A stretch of DNA of 55,513 bases, from positions 1-55,513 of the forward strand of contig DAHUZS010000032.1 of assembly GCA_027315045.1 (NCBI GenBank), read 5' to 3'. This stretch comes from Acidimicrobiaceae bacterium. GTDB taxonomy: Bacteria > Actinomycetota > Acidimicrobiia > Acidimicrobiales > RAAP-2. Positions 17,130 to 24,554 of this stretch are shown here, in pieces; position 1 is the first letter of the stretch; every line of letters starts with the position of its first letter. The notes below the pieces were generated by a model. The model did not search any database, was not told where the DNA came from, and saw nothing but the letters and a program-made list of their open reading frames with translations. The position numbers were made by a program, and so were the translations under genes.

Positions 17130-18008
17130 TCAGTGCAGTCGGGAACGGAGCGCCTTGGGGATCGTCGAGCCCTTGCCGGCCACCCTGATCGTGGTCATGT
17201 GCAACCCGGCGTGGGTCAGGATCGACGAACCCCGCTTCGAGAGGAGGAACGAGACGAAGGCCACGGCCGCCCGTTCGTCGGGGGCCCGCTGCAGAAGGGT
17301 GATGGTGTAGGTGGCGTCGTAGGAGAACCCCGGGCCGAGGGAGACGGCGGGGATGCCGGCGGCCGAGGCCTCGACCGAGTAGAAGAAGCCGGCGTCGAGC
17401 TGGCCGGCCTGGAGCCGCCCGAGGAGCGACTCCTCGGGGAAGACGTTGGCGGTGGAGGCGGTCATCTCGGCCAGCGCCGGCTCGTGGTAACGCCGGGCCG
17501 CCTTCTTCAAGGCGTCGACCGTCAGGACCCCCTTGGGGTCGAAGGTCGGATCGGTCCGCCCGACCTCGATCCCCGGCATGGCGACCACCCGGTACCAGGG
17601 CTTGGTCCGCAGCGCCCGGGCGAAGCGGCTGTGGGGGTCGTAGCCGATCTCGAGCGGGGAGGACGCGAACGGTGCGTACCACAAGACCCAGTTGCCGTTG
17701 GCCCGGCCCTCGAGCGTGCGGTTGACCGACGGGCTGGCGCTGATGAAGACGTCGCCCTGTTCGATGCCGCCCTTGATCTGGCTGGCCAGGGCGTCCGACC
17801 CGCCGGAGAAGCCCGAGAGGCTGTACCCGGTCGCCCGGTGGAAGGCCGGGCCGACCTTCTCGGTCATCACCGTGGTGAGGGAGCCGGCGTAGAGGACGTT
17901 CACCTTCCCGGTCCCCTTGGCGGTGGCACCGGCCGCGGGTGCCCCGAGCGGGGCGGCGAGCGCCGCCGCGCAGAGCACGGCGAGCGAAGACCAGCGGCGC
18001 CGGAACAC
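17130..18008 (-). CDS. modA: Molybdate/tungstate-binding protein (ModA/WtpA type)
   Basis: A 292-residue extracellular solute-binding protein with a Sec-type signal (basic FRRRW, then LAVLCAAALAAPLGAPAAG). The mature part begins KVNVLYAGSLTTVM and has GGSDALASQI, VFISASPSVN, SPLEIGYDP, VGRTDPTFDPKG and ANVFPEESLLG, which are the anion-binding and backbone motifs of the WtpA-like branch. It lacks an obvious lipobox cysteine, so anchoring is not by a standard lipid. GTG 18008 has TAGCAT 6 bases upstream, so its mRNA is probably leaderless. The fused permease-ATPase follows at once. Confidence 0.9.
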   Translation of the reverse strand: MFRRRWSSLAVLCAAALAAPLGAPAAGATAKGTGKVNVLYAGSLTTVMTEKVGPAFHRATGYSLSGFSGGSDALASQIKGGIEQGDVFISASPSVNRTLEGRANGNWVLWYAPFASSPLEIGYDPHSRFARALRTKPWYRVVAMPGIEVGRTDPTFDPKGVLTVDALKKAARRYHEPALAEMTASTANVFPEESLLGRLQAGQLDAGFFYSVEASAAGIPAVSLGPGFSYDATYTITLLQRAPDERAAVAFVSFLLSKRGSSILTHAGLHMTTIRVAGKGSTIPKALRSRLH

Positions 18009-18085
18009 CCGACGATGCTAGCGCCCGTTTTCGAGCTCGATCCAACGAAACCCTCGCTTATACCGGAAAATACCCCTTGAATCCT

Positions 18086-18095
18086 CGGATATCCG
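18086..18095. promoter_or_regulatory. Palindrome in the modA/moaE divergent region
   Basis: CGGATATCCG is a perfect 10-bp palindrome midway between the divergent modA and moaE starts, in an AT-rich patch (about 18050-18095) that stands out from the surrounding DNA. A shared molybdate-responsive operator is possible; this is inferred from position only. Confidence 0.35.
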
Positions 18096-18154
18096 GCTGG
18101 GAACCCGGGACGCCCCAGAGGGATCCGACCAGCCAGGGCGTTTAAGGTGGCTCC

Positions 18155-18628
18155 GTGGCCGAGCGCAACGAGTGGATCGAGATCACGACCGGCCCGCTCC
18201 CAGTGCCCGAGGTGCTTTCGTGGGCGACGGTGCCGGGGTGCGGCGGGCTGGCGGTGTTCTGCGGCACGGTGCGCGACCACTCCGAGGGGCGCGCCGGGGT
18301 GCTCTTGCTGGAGTACGAGGCCTACGAGGGCCAGGTGGTGCCGAGCCTGGCGGCCATCGCGGCCGAGGCCCGGCGCCGGTGGCCCGAGATCGGCCGGGTG
18401 GCCCTGTTGCACCGCACCGGGGCCCTCGAGCTCGGCGAGGTCTCGGTGGTGGGGGCGGTCTCGACCCCCCACCGGGCCGAGGCCTTCGAGGCCGCCCGGT
18501 GGTGCATCGACACCTTGAAGGAGTCGGCCCCGATCTGGAAGCGCGAGGTCTGGGAGGGGGGTGCCGACTGGGCGGCCGACGCCCACGAGCTGCGCGAGGT
18601 AGACCCGGCCGGCGGGGCGGCCCGATGA
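18155..18628 (+). CDS. moaE: Molybdopterin synthase catalytic subunit MoaE
   Basis: Large subunit of molybdopterin synthase, which with MoaD thiocarboxylate adds the dithiolene sulfurs to cyclic pyranopterin monophosphate. The 157-residue protein has GGLAVFCGTVRDHSEG (residues 29-44), LEYEAYEG, RTGALELGEVSVVGAVSTPHR and the lysine-bearing active site LKESAPIWKREVWEGG near 118-133. GTG 18155 follows TAAGGT by 6 bases (leaderless). It overlaps moaA by 4 bases, heading moaE-moaA-moaD. Confidence 0.95.
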   Translation: MAERNEWIEITTGPLPVPEVLSWATVPGCGGLAVFCGTVRDHSEGRAGVLLLEYEAYEGQVVPSLAAIAAEARRRWPEIGRVALLHRTGALELGEVSVVGAVSTPHRAEAFEAARWCIDTLKESAPIWKREVWEGGADWAADAHELREVDPAGGAAR

Positions 18629-19671
18629 GCTCGATCCGGGTCACGTTGACCCGGCGCCCGTCCCCGGGTGGAGACCCCGGCGGCGCGCTGGTCGACCGGT
18701 TCGGCCGGGTGCACCGCGACCTGCGGATCTCGGTCACCGACCGGTGCAACTTCCGCTGCGTCTACTGCATGCCCGAGGAAGGGGTCCGGTTCCTGCCCCG
18801 GGCGCAGATCCTGAGCTACGAGGAGCTGGCCCGGGTGGCAGGGGTGGCCTACGGCCTCGGGATCCGACGGGTCCGGATCACCGGCGGGGAGCCGCTCGTG
18901 CGTCGCGGCGTCGAGTCCTTCATCGAGATGCTCTCGGCCATCGGCTTCGAGGATCTGTCCATGACGACCAACGGGACCGGTCTCGAGCGCCAGGCGCCGC
19001 GGCTGGCCGCCGCCGGGTTGCGCCGGGTCAACATCAGCTGTGACTCGCTGCGCCCCGAGCGATTCGCGTCGATCCGGCGCTCGGGCGACCTGGCGACGGT
19101 GCTGAGGGCGATGGACGCGGCCGAGCGGGCCGGGCTGTCCCCCCTCAAGGTGAACGTCGTAGTCCTGGCGGGGGTGAACGACGACGAGATCGTCGACTTC
19201 GCCCGGTTCGCGCGGGAGACCGAGCGCATCGTGCGGTTCATCGAGTACATGCCGCTCGACGGGGCCGGGAGCTGGGAACGCGCCAGCGTGGTTCCGGCGA
19301 CCCGGATCGTGGAGGAGATCTCCCGGCATTGGCGGCTTGAGCCGTTGGCCGGGAGCGACGCCGATCCCTATGCCCCCGCGACCCGCTACCGCTTCACCGA
19401 CGGCGCCGGCGAGATCGGGGTGATCCCCACGGTGACCGAGCCCTTCTGCGGCACCTGTGACCGGCTGCGGGTGACCGCCGACGGCGCCATCCGCAATTGC
19501 CTCTTCGCCAACGAGGAGACCCCGCTCAAGACCCTGTTGCGTTCCGGAGCCGACGACGCGGCCATCGCCCTCGCCTTCCGCCAGGCGGTGGAGGCGAAGC
19601 TGCCCGGGCACGGCATCAACGACCCGGGGTTCCTGCGGCCCCGGCGCTCCATGTCGATGATCGGGGGATGA
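18625..19671 (+). CDS. moaA: GTP 3',8-cyclase MoaA
   Basis: Radical SAM enzyme for the first step of molybdopterin synthesis: GTP to 3',8-cyclo-7,8-dihydro-GTP. It carries the N-terminal cluster motif CNFRCVYC (about 43-50), RITGGEPLVR for SAM, and a C-terminal cluster cysteine set in FCGTCDRLRV plus the later Cys in IRNCLF. It ends in Gly-Gly (MIGG), needed for MoaC-coupled activity. 348 residues is slightly above average, with a short N-terminal extension before LVDRFGRVHRDLRIS. ATG 18625 overlaps the moaE stop (ATGA). moaD follows within 2 bases. Confidence 0.97.
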   Translation: MSSIRVTLTRRPSPGGDPGGALVDRFGRVHRDLRISVTDRCNFRCVYCMPEEGVRFLPRAQILSYEELARVAGVAYGLGIRRVRITGGEPLVRRGVESFIEMLSAIGFEDLSMTTNGTGLERQAPRLAAAGLRRVNISCDSLRPERFASIRRSGDLATVLRAMDAAERAGLSPLKVNVVVLAGVNDDEIVDFARFARETERIVRFIEYMPLDGAGSWERASVVPATRIVEEISRHWRLEPLAGSDADPYAPATRYRFTDGAGEIGVIPTVTEPFCGTCDRLRVTADGAIRNCLFANEETPLKTLLRSGADDAAIALAFRQAVEAKLPGHGINDPGFLRPRRSMSMIGG

Positions 19672-19672
19672 G

Positions 19673-19909
19673 CTGGCGCTGGTCCTGTTCTTCGGCCCCG
19701 CACGGGAGGCGGCGGGAACGGGCCGGGCGGTCGTCGACGGCGCCTCGCTCGGCGAGGTGGTGGCGGCGGCGATCCAGCGCTTCGGGCCCGAGCTGGCCGC
19801 GCTCCTTGAGCACTCTCGGGTCTGGGTCAACGGCGTGGCCGCCGGATCCGACACCCCGCTGTCGGCCGAGGACGAGGTGGCGATCCTCCCGCCAGTCTCG
19901 GGCGGCTGA
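19673..19909 (+). CDS. moaD: Molybdopterin synthase sulfur carrier MoaD, no standard start codon
   Basis: A 78-79 residue ubiquitin-fold protein beginning LALVLFFGPAREAAGTG and ending VAILPPVSGG, the Gly-Gly tail that becomes a thiocarboxylate for MoaE. The frame is closed by TGA 19658-19660, and between that stop and the first conserved residues there is no ATG, GTG or TTG. CTG at 19673 or 19679 must start it; a GGGGGATGAG stretch at 19663-19672 could act as ribosome binding site and contains the moaA stop. Alternatively a base is missing here. It sits exactly where moaD is expected, so the product is surely used. Confidence 0.85.
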   Translation: MALVLFFGPAREAAGTGRAVVDGASLGEVVAAAIQRFGPELAALLEHSRVWVNGVAAGSDTPLSAEDEVAILPPVSGG

Positions 19910-19913
19910 GGCC

Positions 19914-20417
19914 CTAGGGATGGGGGTGCGGGTCGCGTGCCCCCGCCAACAGGGAGAGCGCGTGGGGGAGCACCTCGAGCACGGCGCCCAGCGACTCGGT
20001 CGCCCCGCCGGTCGAGCCCGGCGTGTTGAGGACCAGGCAGGTCCCGAGGGTGCCGGCCGTCCCCCGGGACAACCGGCCGAGCGGGCTGACCGCCCGCATG
20101 GCCTCGGCCAGGCCGGGAGCGGCGCGGTCGATCACCGCCAGGGTGCCCTCGGGGGTGAGGTCGCGCGGGCCGAAGCCGGTCCCCCCGGTGGTCACCACCA
20201 GCCCGCTGAACCCCTCTGCGAGTCGTCGCAGCGTGCCGGCCACCTCGTCGACGCCGTCGGCGCACAGCGCCCGCTCCACGACGTCGAACCCGTGACCGGT
20301 GAGCAGGTCGCTCACCGCTTCGCCGGAGCGGTCCTCCCGGGTGCCGGCGACTACGCCGTCGGAGACGGTGAGGACCTTGGCCCGGAGCCGAGCCGCCGGC
20401 TCCGGGCCGCTCACCAC
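19914..20417 (-). CDS. mog: Molybdopterin adenylyltransferase (Mog/MoaB family)
   Basis: Adenylates molybdopterin before metal insertion by MoeA. The 167-residue protein has the MoCF_biosynth motifs KVLTVSDGVVAGTREDRSG (residues 14-32), VVTTGGTGFGPRDLTPE (MPT-binding loop) and LNTPGSTGGATESL. The start (GTG 20417) lies within the end of moaC, overlapping it by 7 bases, so it is the last gene of the long minus-strand molybdenum operon. It converges on moaD 4 bases away. Confidence 0.92.
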   Translation of the reverse strand: MVSGPEPAARLRAKVLTVSDGVVAGTREDRSGEAVSDLLTGHGFDVVERALCADGVDEVAGTLRRLAEGFSGLVVTTGGTGFGPRDLTPEGTLAVIDRAAPGLAEAMRAVSPLGRLSRGTAGTLGTCLVLNTPGSTGGATESLGAVLEVLPHALSLLAGARDPHPHP

Positions 20418-20953
20418 GCTCGGGCGGGCGCGTCGTCCGCCTCGTCGAAGCGCCAGGTGCCCGAGCGCCCGCCCCGTTTCTCCCAGAGCCGCAGCCGCCC
20501 GAGCGTCATCTCCGGATCATTCTCCTGACAGAGGTCGCAAATGGCGAGCGCGGCGGTGGCGCAGGCCGTCAACGCCTCCATCTCGACGCCGGTCTGTCCG
20601 AAGCACTCGACCCGGGCGACCACCTCGACGGCGTCGCCTTCGACCTCGAAGTCGACGGCCACGTCACCGATGAGGAGCGGGTGGCAGAGCGGGATCAGGT
20701 CGGAGGTCTCCTTGGCCGCCTGGATCCCGATGACCCGGGCGGCGGCGAGCACCTCGGCCCGCTGCGAGGGACCCAGGCCCGAGATGGCCCCACCGGGCGA
20801 GGACACGAGGCAACCAGCCACGGCGCGGCGATGCGTGCTGGCCTTCTGGGTGACGTCCACCATCCGGGCCCGACCGTGCGTGTCGACGTGCGAGAGGCCC
20901 CCGTCCGTCCCGGACGTGTCCTCGCCGGGACCGCTGTCTCGCCCCTCAACCAT
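20411..20953 (-). CDS. moaC: Cyclic pyranopterin monophosphate synthase MoaC
   Basis: Converts the MoaA product into cyclic pyranopterin monophosphate. Seen: MVDVTQKASTHRRAVA, AAKETSDLIPLCHPLLI with the conserved histidine, FGQTGVEMEALTA and a C-terminal WEKRGGRSGTW. From ATG 20953 it has 180 residues, about 20 more than usual, in an N-terminal tail; it could start later. The chosen ATG overlaps the end of moeA by 8 bases. With moaA and moaE opposite, all early pterin steps are in this window. Confidence 0.93.
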   Translation of the reverse strand: MVEGRDSGPGEDTSGTDGGLSHVDTHGRARMVDVTQKASTHRRAVAGCLVSSPGGAISGLGPSQRAEVLAAARVIGIQAAKETSDLIPLCHPLLIGDVAVDFEVEGDAVEVVARVECFGQTGVEMEALTACATAALAICDLCQENDPEMTLGRLRLWEKRGGRSGTWRFDEADDAPARAW

Positions 20954-22184
20954 CGGGTTGTCCGAGGCGGTGGCCGTCGAGCACCAGGACCCGGACCTCG
21001 TCACCGGCGCGGGCGCCGTCGCCGTCTTCGAGCACCACCAGCGCGTTGGCGTCAGCCAGCGCCTTCAGCTGGTGGGAGTCCTGCCCTCCGGATGCCACGA
21101 CGTGCAGCCGGCCCTCGATATCGGTCCTCGCCCACGTCCGGACGAAGTGGATCTTGCCGTCGGGCCGTCGGGGGAGGTCGTGGTCGGCGAGGGCCCGCAG
21201 GGTGGGCCGGAACGGGTCGCGGTGGCCCTGCATTCGCCGCAGGGCCGGCCTGGCGAACAGCTCGAAGGAGATCGACGAGGAGACCGGATTGCCGGGCAGG
21301 CCGATCACGGGCACCCGCCCGTCGAGCAGCCCGAAGGCGAGGGGCTTGGCCGGACGGATCGCGACCTGCATCCAGTGCATCGAGGGTCCGCCGAGATCGG
21401 TGAGCACCATGCGCACGACGTCGAGGTCGCCCACGCTGACGCCGCCGCTCGTGACGAGGGCGTCGCAGGTCGCCGCAGCGTCGGTCAGCACGCGCCGCAG
21501 GGTCGCCTCGTCGTCGGGGACGATGCCGAGGTCGATAGTCGGGAAGCCCGCGGCCTCGAGGAGCGCGAGCAACATGGGCCGGTTGGCGTCGCGGATCGCC
21601 CCCCGTTCGAGCGCGCCCGGACCCTCGCGCAGCTCGTCGCCGGTCGAGAGCACGCCCACGGTCGGCCGCCGGTGGACGCAGACGGTCTCCAATCCGAGCC
21701 GGGCGATCATCCCGAGGTGGGCCGGCGTGAGCTCGGTGCCCGGTGCCACCACCTCGGTGCCACTGGCGATGTCGCTGCCCGGCCCCCGGACGGCCGTGCC
21801 AGGTCCCACCGCCACCTCGATGACGACCCGGCGCCCCTCCTCCTCGGTGCGGGTCTGCTCGACCATGCAGACGGCGTCGGCGCCGTCGGGCACCGGGGCC
21901 CCGGTCATGATCCGCACGGCCTCGCCCACCCCGACCTCGACCGCCCGCCCGTCCCCGGCCATGACCGAGTCGACGACCCGGAGCGCCGTGGGGGCACCGG
22001 TGACGTCGTCGGACCGCAGGGCGTAGCCGTCCATGGCCGAGTTGGCGAACGGCGGCACGTCCTCGGCCGCCACGATGCTCTCCGTGGTGATGCAGCCCAA
22101 GGCCGCGGCGAGCGGGCGACGCTCGGCCCCGAGGACCGGGCAGGCCGAAAGGACTCGCTCCTGGGCCTCGTCGAGCGGGATCAC
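20946..22184 (-). CDS. moeA: Molybdopterin molybdenumtransferase MoeA
   Basis: Inserts molybdate into adenylated molybdopterin. The 412-residue protein has the four-domain MoeA layout: PPFANSAMDGYALRS (residues 44-58), RIMTGAPVPDGADAVCMVEQT, VGVLSTGDEL, ALVTSGGVSVGDLDVV, VIGLPGNPVSSSISFELF and a C-terminal beta-barrel ending VRVLVLDG. GTG 22184 is 13 bases downstream of coxG. It is joined to the Cox accessory genes upstream and moaC-mog downstream in one minus-strand run, linking cofactor synthesis to enzyme maturation. Confidence 0.95.
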   Translation of the reverse strand: MIPLDEAQERVLSACPVLGAERRPLAAALGCITTESIVAAEDVPPFANSAMDGYALRSDDVTGAPTALRVVDSVMAGDGRAVEVGVGEAVRIMTGAPVPDGADAVCMVEQTRTEEEGRRVVIEVAVGPGTAVRGPGSDIASGTEVVAPGTELTPAHLGMIARLGLETVCVHRRPTVGVLSTGDELREGPGALERGAIRDANRPMLLALLEAAGFPTIDLGIVPDDEATLRRVLTDAAATCDALVTSGGVSVGDLDVVRMVLTDLGGPSMHWMQVAIRPAKPLAFGLLDGRVPVIGLPGNPVSSSISFELFARPALRRMQGHRDPFRPTLRALADHDLPRRPDGKIHFVRTWARTDIEGRLHVVASGGQDSHQLKALADANALVVLEDGDGARAGDEVRVLVLDGHRLGQPDG

Positions 22185-22197
22185 CGCGGACGCCCGC

Positions 22198-22863
22198 TCA
22201 CTGTCGGCGTCGACGCCGGCGCCACAGGGCGACGATGACGATCACCACCACGACCGGGACGACGCGCCGGAGCATCGACCCGCCGGCCGCCTCCAGGAGG
22301 TCGAGCGGTGGGCGCTCCGGCGCGTCGATCACCCGTCGGACGGGGCCGGCCGGGGCATCGGTATCGGTGGACTCGGTGGTGGCCTCCGCCGACCGCTCGG
22401 CCGTGGCCGGCCCTTCGCCCGAGAGCACGCTCTGTTCCAGTTCGGCGACGAACTGGTCGAGGAGCTTCTCGCTGACCTCGCCCAGGACCCCCCGCCCGAA
22501 CTGAGCGACCCGGCCCGAGATGTCGAGTTCTGTGGCGATGTGCACGATCGTGCCGGCCGGGCCGTCGCTGCGCAGGTCGGCGGTCACGGTCGCCGCCGCG
22601 GTGCCCTGGCCACGGGTCTCCCGGCCCTCGGCGCGCAGGACCGCCCGGTGGGCCTCGGTGTCGAGCTCCACGATGCGGGCCGCTCCCCGGTACTGGGCGG
22701 TGATCGGGCCGACCTTGACCTTCACCACGCCCCGGTACTCTTCACCCTCGACTTCTTGGAGCTGGGCGCCGGGCATGCACGGGGCGATCCGTTCGAGGTC
22801 GGTGAGGACCGCCCAGGCCTCGTCGATCGGCACCGAGACGTTGAAATCGTGGTTCAGCTCCAC
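22198..22863 (-). CDS. coxG: CoxG-like SRPBCC protein with C-terminal membrane anchor
   Basis: A 221-residue protein: a START/SRPBCC domain of the carbon monoxide dehydrogenase CoxG family (residues 1-150, with DFNVSVPIDEAWAVLTDLER, CMPGAQL, VKVGPITAQYRG and LDISGRVAQFGRGV), a Ser/Thr/Asp-rich linker, and one membrane helix (VVPVVVVIVIVALW) ending in a run of arginines. CoxG proteins tie CO dehydrogenase to the membrane and quinone pool. GTG 22863 overlaps the end of the mocA gene. No CO dehydrogenase subunits are in the window, so its partner enzyme must be elsewhere. Confidence 0.9.
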   Translation of the reverse strand: MELNHDFNVSVPIDEAWAVLTDLERIAPCMPGAQLQEVEGEEYRGVVKVKVGPITAQYRGAARIVELDTEAHRAVLRAEGRETRGQGTAAATVTADLRSDGPAGTIVHIATELDISGRVAQFGRGVLGEVSEKLLDQFVAELEQSVLSGEGPATAERSAEATTESTDTDAPAGPVRRVIDAPERPPLDLLEAAGGSMLRRVVPVVVVIVIVALWRRRRRRQ

Positions 22864-23411
22864 CGGGCGAGATCCTCCAGCGTGTCGATGTCGACGGCCT
22901 GACCTGGACACGCTACCGCCTCGACCAGCTCGGGATGCCGGGCCATCACCGCCCGTGCCCCCTCGTCGCCGTCGACCGGGAGCAGGGGCCAGATGGTGGC
23001 GGCCAGGCGGGTCGGCGGGCAACGCCGACCGTCGAAGGAGGCGACGGCGATCGGGCTGGCGGAGGAGGCGACGGCCCGCCAGGCCTCCGGCGGCACCAAG
23101 GGCTGGTCGCCCAGCCCGATCACGACCGCGTCGAGGCCGCGGGCCTTGGCCCAGGTGAGAGCGGCCTGCAGCGATCCGGCTTGCCCGTCTCGCCACGTCG
23201 GGTTCTCCACCACCTCGATCCCCGGCGGGACCACCGAGGTGAGGTCCACCGCCCCGGTCACGACGGCGATCGCCCCGAGCGCGGCGTCCCGGGCGTGCTC
23301 GAGGGCCCAGGTCACGAGGGGCCGCCCCCGGAACGCGGCGAGCAGCTTGTGCCCCTCGCCGCCGAAGCGGGTGGCCCCCCCGGCGGCGAGCACCACCACC
23401 CCGGTGCTCAC
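22854..23411 (-). CDS. mocA: MobA/MocA-like molybdenum cofactor nucleotidyltransferase
   Basis: A 185-residue NTP transferase that probably makes molybdopterin cytosine dinucleotide, the cofactor form of CO and xanthine-type dehydrogenases. It has VVLAAGGATRFGG followed by HKLLAAFRGRPLV (nucleotide-binding N-terminus), VIGLGDQPLVPP with the metal aspartate near residue 100, and a C-terminal DIDTLEDL, typical for MocA/MobA-like proteins. GTG 23411 overlaps the xdhC stop as GTGA. It is between xdhC and coxG in the operon. Confidence 0.88.
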   Translation of the reverse strand: MSTGVVVLAAGGATRFGGEGHKLLAAFRGRPLVTWALEHARDAALGAIAVVTGAVDLTSVVPPGIEVVENPTWRDGQAGSLQAALTWAKARGLDAVVIGLGDQPLVPPEAWRAVASSASPIAVASFDGRRCPPTRLAATIWPLLPVDGDEGARAVMARHPELVEAVACPGQAVDIDTLEDLARWS

Positions 23412-24226
23412 GACACCGCGCCGCCCCGGTGGATCGCGCCGGTCGAGTGGGCGAGGGGGAGGACCGTCTCGGTTTCGGTCTGGCTGGCGATGATCTCGGC
23501 GCAGATGGACACCGCCGTCTCCTCGGGGGTCCGGGCGCCCAGGTCGAGCCCGATGGGGGCGCGGACCCGGGCGAGGTCGGCCGCGGCCACCCCGGCCTCG
23601 CGCAGCCGGGCGTTGCGCTGCTCCGTGGTCCGGCGGGACCCCATCGCACCGATGTAGCCGACCTCGGTGGCGAGCGCGGCGACGATGGCCGGGACGTCGA
23701 ACTTGGTGTCGTGGGTGAGCACGCAGACGGCGTCGCGTGGCCCGAGCTCCGCGCCGACCTTGGCCAGGTAGCGGTCGGGCCACTCGACCACCACCTCGTC
23801 GGCGGCCGGGAGCCGCCGCTTCGTGGCGAACACCGCCCGGGCGTCGCAGACGGTCACGCGGTAGCCGAGGACCCGGGCCACCTCGGCCAGGGCGGCGCTG
23901 AAGTCGACCGCGCCGAGGATGATCATCTTGGGGGGAGGACCGAACGCCTCGACGAAGACGGTGACGTCGTCCTCGCGTGCCTCGCCGCCCAGGCCGTAGT
24001 GGCGGGTCGAGCTCTGGCCCGAGATCAGCGCGCCGAGGGCGTCGCGCCCGACGACGGCGTCGAGCCCGGGGTCGCCCAGGGTGCCGAGCACCTCGGCGCC
24101 GCGGGCGAGTAGCTTCGCCCCCAGCCGAGTGGCCTCGGTGCTGGTGACCACGGTGGCCAGCACCACCGGCACGTCCCGGGCGAGGCAGTCCCGCAGGACC
24201 TGGTAGAGGGAGGGCTCGCCGGCCAC
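23408..24226 (-). CDS. XdhC/CoxF-like molybdoenzyme maturation protein
   Basis: A 272-residue XdhC-family protein. The N-terminal third is a XdhC_CoxI-type domain (PVVLATVVTSTEATRLGAKL), and residues 110-240 form a Rossmann-like XdhC_C domain (KMIILGAVDFSAALAEVARVLGYRVTVCD, with GAMGSRRTTEQRNARL). Family members bind the sulfurated molybdenum cofactor and hand it to xanthine dehydrogenase or CO dehydrogenase. The usual N-terminal CGG is in the neighbouring short gene, so the two polypeptides probably act together. GTG 24226 is 3 bases from that gene's stop. Confidence 0.87.
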   Translation of the reverse strand: MAGEPSLYQVLRDCLARDVPVVLATVVTSTEATRLGAKLLARGAEVLGTLGDPGLDAVVGRDALGALISGQSSTRHYGLGGEAREDDVTVFVEAFGPPPKMIILGAVDFSAALAEVARVLGYRVTVCDARAVFATKRRLPAADEVVVEWPDRYLAKVGAELGPRDAVCVLTHDTKFDVPAIVAALATEVGYIGAMGSRRTTEQRNARLREAGVAAADLARVRAPIGLDLGARTPEETAVSICAEIIASQTETETVLPLAHSTGAIHRGGAVS

Positions 24227-24229
24227 GCC

Positions 24230-24544
24230 CTACCAGTCCAGGGGCTCGACGAACAACGAGATCGTGCCGCCACAGGTCAACCCGACGGCGAAGGCCTCGT
24301 CGTCGGAGTACCCGAAGCTGCACAGGCGGGGGGTGCCATGTTCGAGCACCTCGAGGGCCTCCGTGACGACGGCACCCTCGACGCACCCCCCCGAGACCGA
24401 ACCGGCCACCTCGCCGTCCTCGGACACGGCCATGGCCGCGCCGGGTCCGCGGGGTCCGGACCCCACGACGTCCACCACTCTGGCCAGGGCGACCCGGCGG
24501 CCGTTCGACCGCCACCGTTCGATGTCGTCCAGGATGTCCTTCAC
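24230..24544 (-). CDS. CoxI/XdhC N-terminal domain protein
   Basis: A 104-residue protein made only of the XdhC_CoxI domain: ARVVDVVGSGPRGPGAAMAV, SVSGGCVEGAV and GLTCGGTISLFVE at the C-terminus. The GGC and CGG cysteines are thought to bind or sulfurate the molybdenum cofactor. In many XdhC proteins this domain and the Rossmann domain are one chain; here they are adjacent separate genes. GTG 24544 (VKDILDDIERW) is preceded by GAGGAGGTGGAG, part of which is the coxE end region 10 bases away. Confidence 0.85.
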   Translation of the reverse strand: MKDILDDIERWRSNGRRVALARVVDVVGSGPRGPGAAMAVSEDGEVAGSVSGGCVEGAVVTEALEVLEHGTPRLCSFGYSDDEAFAVGLTCGGTISLFVEPLDW

Positions 24545-24554
24545 CTCCACCTCC

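Noticed and set aside
17128-18045. N-terminal extension of modBC overlapping modA
   Set aside because: The frame is open but this part is the out-of-frame reading of modA; similarity to ModB starts just after GTG 17127.
18322-20265. 647-codon minus-strand frame across moaE, moaA and moaD
   Set aside because: Antisense to three recognisable molybdenum-cofactor genes; no motif of its own.
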